DNA from: Nonomuraea sp. NEAU-A123
GTDB lineage: Bacteria > Actinomycetota > Actinomycetes > Streptosporangiales > Streptosporangiaceae
NCBI RefSeq assembly: GCF_018603905.1
Contig: NZ_JAHFZZ010000013.1
Location: 1-64,000, forward strand
Direction: 5' to 3'
DNA: 64,000 nucleotides
Part shown: piece after piece, positions 61,526 through 64,000 of the stretch
How the letters are laid out: every line of letters begins with the position of its first letter
Numbering within the stretch: position 1 is the stretch's first letter
The notes under the pieces: model-generated
Database searches by the model: none
Told to the model about the DNA's origin: nothing
What the model saw: only the letters and a program-made list of their open reading frames with translations
Program-made: the position numbers and the translations under genes

Positions 61526-62539
61526 GTGGTCGAGGAGCTGGTCGCGTACGTGCGGGAGGCGTTCGGGTGGGATGAGGACGTCGTGGCGACCCCGGGGCCG
61601 CGGGGTGCGCTGGGGCAGATCTGGCGGCTGGACGTCGGCGCGGCACGCTACGCGCTCAAAGAGATCTTCGCCGAGCCGCCGTCGGAGGCGTTGATCGAGG
61701 CGGAGCTGGCGTTCGCGCGGCGGGCGGCCGAGGCGGGCGTGCGGCTGCCCGCGAGCCACCCCGACCGCGCAGGGCGCCACCTGCTCGCGCCGCCCGGCGG
61801 GTCGTGGCTGCGCCTGTACGACTGGCTCGACCTGCGGCCGATCGAGCTGACGGCCCCGGCCACGCCGCGAGAACTCGGGGCGCTGTTCGCACGCCTGCAC
61901 CAGTGCGCACCAGCCGCGACGGTCGAGCCGGGTGGCGGACCGCCCGATCCCTGGTACGACCGCGTCCCCACAGCGCATGAGTGGGCGGAAGCGTCCGCCG
62001 GGTGGGCGGAAGCGTCCGCGCCGGGCGTGGTGTGGGCCGCGCGATTGGCCGACCTGCTGACCACGCTGCCCGAGCTGTGCGCGGCGGTCGCGCCCGCCGA
62101 TCCCGCCCGGCTGATCGTCTGCCATCGCGACCTGCACCCGGAGAACGTCCTCGCCGACCCCACCGGCGCACTGGTGGTCGTCGACTGGGACAACCTCGGT
62201 CCGGCCGAGCCGGGCCGGGAACTGGCCCGGGCGCTGTTCGACTGGTTCTGCGACAACTCGATCGCCGACCTCGACACCATGCGCGGCATGTACGAGGCGT
62301 ACGTGCGTGAGGGCGGCCCGGGCCGCATCACCGAACCGGCGGACTTCTCGATGCTCCTTGCCTCCCGCCTGAACTTCCTGCGGGTCCAGGCACGCGTCGC
62401 GCTCGACCCGCGCGCCGAGCCGCGGCACCGCGAGTGGGCGGAACGCGAGATCGACGAGGGACTGCGCATCCTGCCGACCCCACGGCAGTTGGCCGACGTG
62501 CTGGAGCTGACACGCACCCACGGGACGTGCTGGAGCTGA
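61526..62539 (+). CDS. Aminoglycoside phosphotransferase-like kinase
   Basis: The 337-residue protein has the APH/choline-kinase fold: an N-terminal lobe with ALKEIFAEPP (ATP Lys), the catalytic loop VCHRDLHPENVLAD and the metal-binding VVVDWDNLGP. It would phosphorylate a small molecule, either an antibiotic or a metabolite. GTG 61526 is the likely start. Its last codons lie in a 20-bp direct repeat that moved the stop codon. It stands apart from other genes; resistance is only one possible role. Confidence 0.85.
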   Translation: MVEELVAYVREAFGWDEDVVATPGPRGALGQIWRLDVGAARYALKEIFAEPPSEALIEAELAFARRAAEAGVRLPASHPDRAGRHLLAPPGGSWLRLYDWLDLRPIELTAPATPRELGALFARLHQCAPAATVEPGGGPPDPWYDRVPTAHEWAEASAGWAEASAPGVVWAARLADLLTTLPELCAAVAPADPARLIVCHRDLHPENVLADPTGALVVVDWDNLGPAEPGRELARALFDWFCDNSIADLDTMRGMYEAYVREGGPGRITEPADFSMLLASRLNFLRVQARVALDPRAEPRHREWAEREIDEGLRILPTPRQLADVLELTRTHGTCWS

Positions 62540-62543
62540 CACG
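62495..62543 (+). repeat. 20-bp direct repeat at the end of the phosphotransferase gene
   Basis: GACGTGCTGGAGCTGACACG occurs at 62495-62514 and 62524-62543 (period 29). In the first copy the kinase frame reads through; in the second the shifted phase brings CTGA into frame as the stop. A slippage duplication altered the C-terminus. Confidence 0.9.
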
Positions 62544-62605
62544 ACCGCGGCAGTCAGCCGATATGACGGCCCGTCCGCGCGGTGGATGCCGAGCGCCGGC
62601 ATCGG

Positions 62606-63190
62606 TCAGCGACGGGGCCACATCGCGTTGAGCCGATCCGCCGTGGCCTGGTACGCCCCCTCCTCCACCGGGGTGAGGACGACATCGGCACCGGGCCCGG
62701 CAGCGCCCAGGCGCTCACGCAACAGGATGGACTCGGCGGTGTCGGCCAGATCCAGCAGGCCGCTGATACCTGCCGCCACAGCGGCAAGCCCGTAGCCGGA
62801 CAGATCCGCGCAACCGGCCTCCAATGCCTCCCGCACCGCCCCTACGCCGACGCCGAGCATGACGGCGGCCGCCGACAAGGTCGCCACATCAATCGGGTCG
62901 ACGTCGACCAACCGCAGCGGGACAAGCTCCACCCGGCCGCTGGAGGCGTACAACCATCCTGGCAGCCACGCGGCGGTCGCGCGCCGCCCCTGGGTGGGCG
63001 CCACCGCCCGCCAAAACCGCCTCAATGCGGCCAGCGCGGCCCCGCCCGCCAGAGCCCCCGGCAGCACCGCCCCGTCGTCCTCGGCGGCCCGCAGGGTCAG
63101 CAGCAACGCCTCCAGCTCTCCCACCGCACGGGCCAGGTCCTCGCCCAGATCAGGCACCAGGACCACGCGCGGCCCGAGATAATCGCTCAT
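62606..63190 (-). CDS. Hypothetical protein with YbaB/ESX-module character
   Basis: The 194-residue product starts at ATG 63190 (MSDYLGPRVVLVPDLGEDLA). It is predicted mostly helical, with Ala/Leu-rich segments (LLTLRAAEDDGAVLPGALAG; TLSAAAVMLGVGVGAVREAL) and no signal or clear membrane anchor. It overlaps the 50-codon upstream ORF by four bases (ATGA), so the pair is probably co-translated. The longer open frame to 63898 is a shadow of the DinB gene. No family recognised; resemblance to ESX-associated proteins is only by size and helical pattern. Confidence 0.6.
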   Translation of the reverse strand: MSDYLGPRVVLVPDLGEDLARAVGELEALLLTLRAAEDDGAVLPGALAGGAALAALRRFWRAVAPTQGRRATAAWLPGWLYASSGRVELVPLRLVDVDPIDVATLSAAAVMLGVGVGAVREALEAGCADLSGYGLAAVAAGISGLLDLADTAESILLRERLGAAGPGADVVLTPVEEGAYQATADRLNAMWPRR

Positions 63191-63339
63191 ACCCAGCTCC
63201 CGGTACGCAGCCGGCCAGTGGACATCTCCAGCCCTTCGTACGGGCCCGCGCCGATCTCGAGCCCGGCGGCGAAGCGCGTACGGACTTCGGCGACAGTGCC
63301 GACCGAGTCGCGGCCCGGTAGCGTCGGAGACGACGACAC
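63187..63339 (-). CDS. Possible 50-codon ORF coupled to the hypothetical protein
   Basis: GTG 63339 opens a frame reading VSSSPTLPGRDSVGTVAEVR, TRFAAGLEIGAGPYEGLEMS and TGRLRTGSWV, then TGA overlapping the next start (ATGA). The composition is natural and the same frame is open back to 63399. There is no clear ribosome binding site. It may be a partner peptide of the downstream protein. Confidence 0.5.
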   Translation of the reverse strand: MSSSPTLPGRDSVGTVAEVRTRFAAGLEIGAGPYEGLEMSTGRLRTGSWV

Positions 63340-63403
63340 AACCGTGACGGTACGCCGCCCTACGGCTGGCAGCTCGCCAGGCGCCGCCGTAGACTAACCG
63401 CGC

Positions 63404-63943
63404 ATGATCGACCTGGACGAGCAGGGACGCCCGGAACCTCCTCTTGCGGCCGACGAGGTCGGCACGCTCCTGGGCTTCCTGGAGTACCAGCGCGCGACCC
63501 TGGCGTGGAAGTGCGCGGGACTGGACGCGGCCGGCCTGAGCGCGACCGTCGCCGCCTCGCCGATGACTCTGGGCGGGATGCTCAAGCACCTGGCCTGCGT
63601 CGAGAGCGACTGGATCTCGACGTGGCTGCACGGGCGAGACCCGGAACCCCCGTGGGACACGGTGGACTGGCAGGCCGACCCCGACTGGGACTGGCACTCG
63701 GCCGCCGAGGACGCCCCGGAACAACTCCATGCACTCTGGCAGGACACCGTGGCCCGGTCCCGCGTCCTGGTCGCGGAGGCGATGGCCGACGGCGGCCTGG
63801 AGCGGCTGGCCCGGCGCACCTGGCCCGACGGCCGGGCGCCCAGCCTGCGATGGATCCTGTTCCATCTGGTCGAGGAGTACGCGCGGCATAACGGGCATGC
63901 CGACCTCATCCGGGAGTCGGTGGACGGGCTGACCGGCGAGTAA
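63404..63943 (+). CDS. DinB/DUF664 family protein
   Basis: The 179-residue four-helix protein has the DUF664 pattern: GFLEYQRATLAWKCAGLD, metal-ligand His in LKHLACVESDW, and a C-terminal FHLVEEYARHNGHADLIRES with two more His. DinB-like proteins bind a metal and include thiol-dependent S-transferases (bacillithiol/mycothiol), so a mycothiol-related detoxification role is possible. Length is typical. It is divergent from the small ORF pair at 62606-63339. Confidence 0.88.
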   Translation: MIDLDEQGRPEPPLAADEVGTLLGFLEYQRATLAWKCAGLDAAGLSATVAASPMTLGGMLKHLACVESDWISTWLHGRDPEPPWDTVDWQADPDWDWHSAAEDAPEQLHALWQDTVARSRVLVAEAMADGGLERLARRTWPDGRAPSLRWILFHLVEEYARHNGHADLIRESVDGLTGE

Positions 63944-63958
63944 CCGCCCCGTGGGGCC

Positions 63959-64000
63959 CTACGCTTCCTCACCCTTCAGGTGTTCGGGCAGGCCGGTATT
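63959..64000 (-). CDS. C-terminal end of a gene leaving the window
   Basis: The minus strand is open from base 64000 to a TAG at 63959-63961, reading NTGLPEHLKGEEA. It has natural composition and would be convergent with the DinB gene. Only 13 codons are visible, so the product cannot be named. Confidence 0.5.
   Translation of the reverse strand, partial: NTGLPEHLKGEEA

Overview
The window is about 70% GC with actinobacterial features throughout: GTG starts, 1-4 base gene overlaps, leaderless-looking promoters, several Ser/Thr kinases, DivIVA, a YbaB/WXG-like module and Tat or lipoprotein secretion signals. Gene content and order (ilvBNC; gatCAB-ligA-mnmA-desulfurase; etfBA) fit the chromosome of a filamentous actinomycete, most likely Streptosporangiaceae (Nonomuraea-like). 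That placement is inference from gene style; no database was searched. I saw no tRNA, rRNA, CRISPR array, insertion sequence, integrase or large biosynthetic cluster.

Layout. 1-6.1 kb (+): end of an aldehyde dehydrogenase, a half-length aldehyde dehydrogenase homologue, then rbsK-rbsD-rbsA-rbsC-rbsB for ribose or nucleoside-sugar uptake and phosphorylation. 6.1-7.3 kb: a deletion-damaged Nudix gene and a small secreted protein. 7.3-9.5 kb (-): truncated haemoglobin, globin-reductase fusion and DivIVA-like protein as a tight operon. 9.6-12.7 kb: YbaB divergent from two WXG/ESX-like genes, then 860 bases with no convincing gene that end in a palindrome cluster and a terminator. 12.7-16.2 kb (-): ilvBNC with a transcription attenuator and a 16-codon leader peptide rich in Ile, Leu and Val. 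16.2-23.1 kb: a GGDEF-EAL protein, a 2-hydroxyacid dehydrogenase, a sugar dehydrogenase lipoprotein and a VanW protein. 23.1-28.6 kb: a CitA/CitB two-component system divergent from tctCBA. 28.6-42.7 kb: VOC protein, gatCAB (with a possible 25-codon ORF between gatA and gatB), a second GGDEF-EAL protein, ligA, a secreted protein, a MetE-like protein divergent from an MBL hydrolase, mnmA, a DUF695-like protein and a cysteine desulfurase. 42.7-47.6 kb: TetR/MFS pair with a 24-bp palindromic operator, a rhomboid-like protein, a HIT-gene remnant, and an ABC ATPase followed by an ABC permease::histidine kinase chimera. 47.6-49.3 kb (-): etfBA. 49.5-54.7 kb (-): three tandem Ser/Thr kinases. 54.8-59.6 kb (-): YbaK-type deacylase, Tat-exported amine oxidase, M55 D-aminopeptidase, an uncharacterised PP-loop enzyme and a coiled-coil protein. 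59.7-64 kb: LysR divergent from an alpha/beta-hydrolase::amidohydrolase chimera, a phosphotransferase, two small unknown genes, a DinB/DUF664 protein and the tail of a gene leaving the window.

The most unusual signal is a series of deletion scars. A Nudix gene has lost its middle, a HIT gene survives only as its first ~30 codons, and two ORFs join halves of unrelated proteins in frame (permease to kinase core, hydrolase to amidohydrolase tail). The second strong theme is compact promoters: the ilv leader peptide, tetR, the cysteine desulfurase and the MetE-like gene all have a TAnnnT -10 box six bases before the start codon, which predicts leaderless transcripts.
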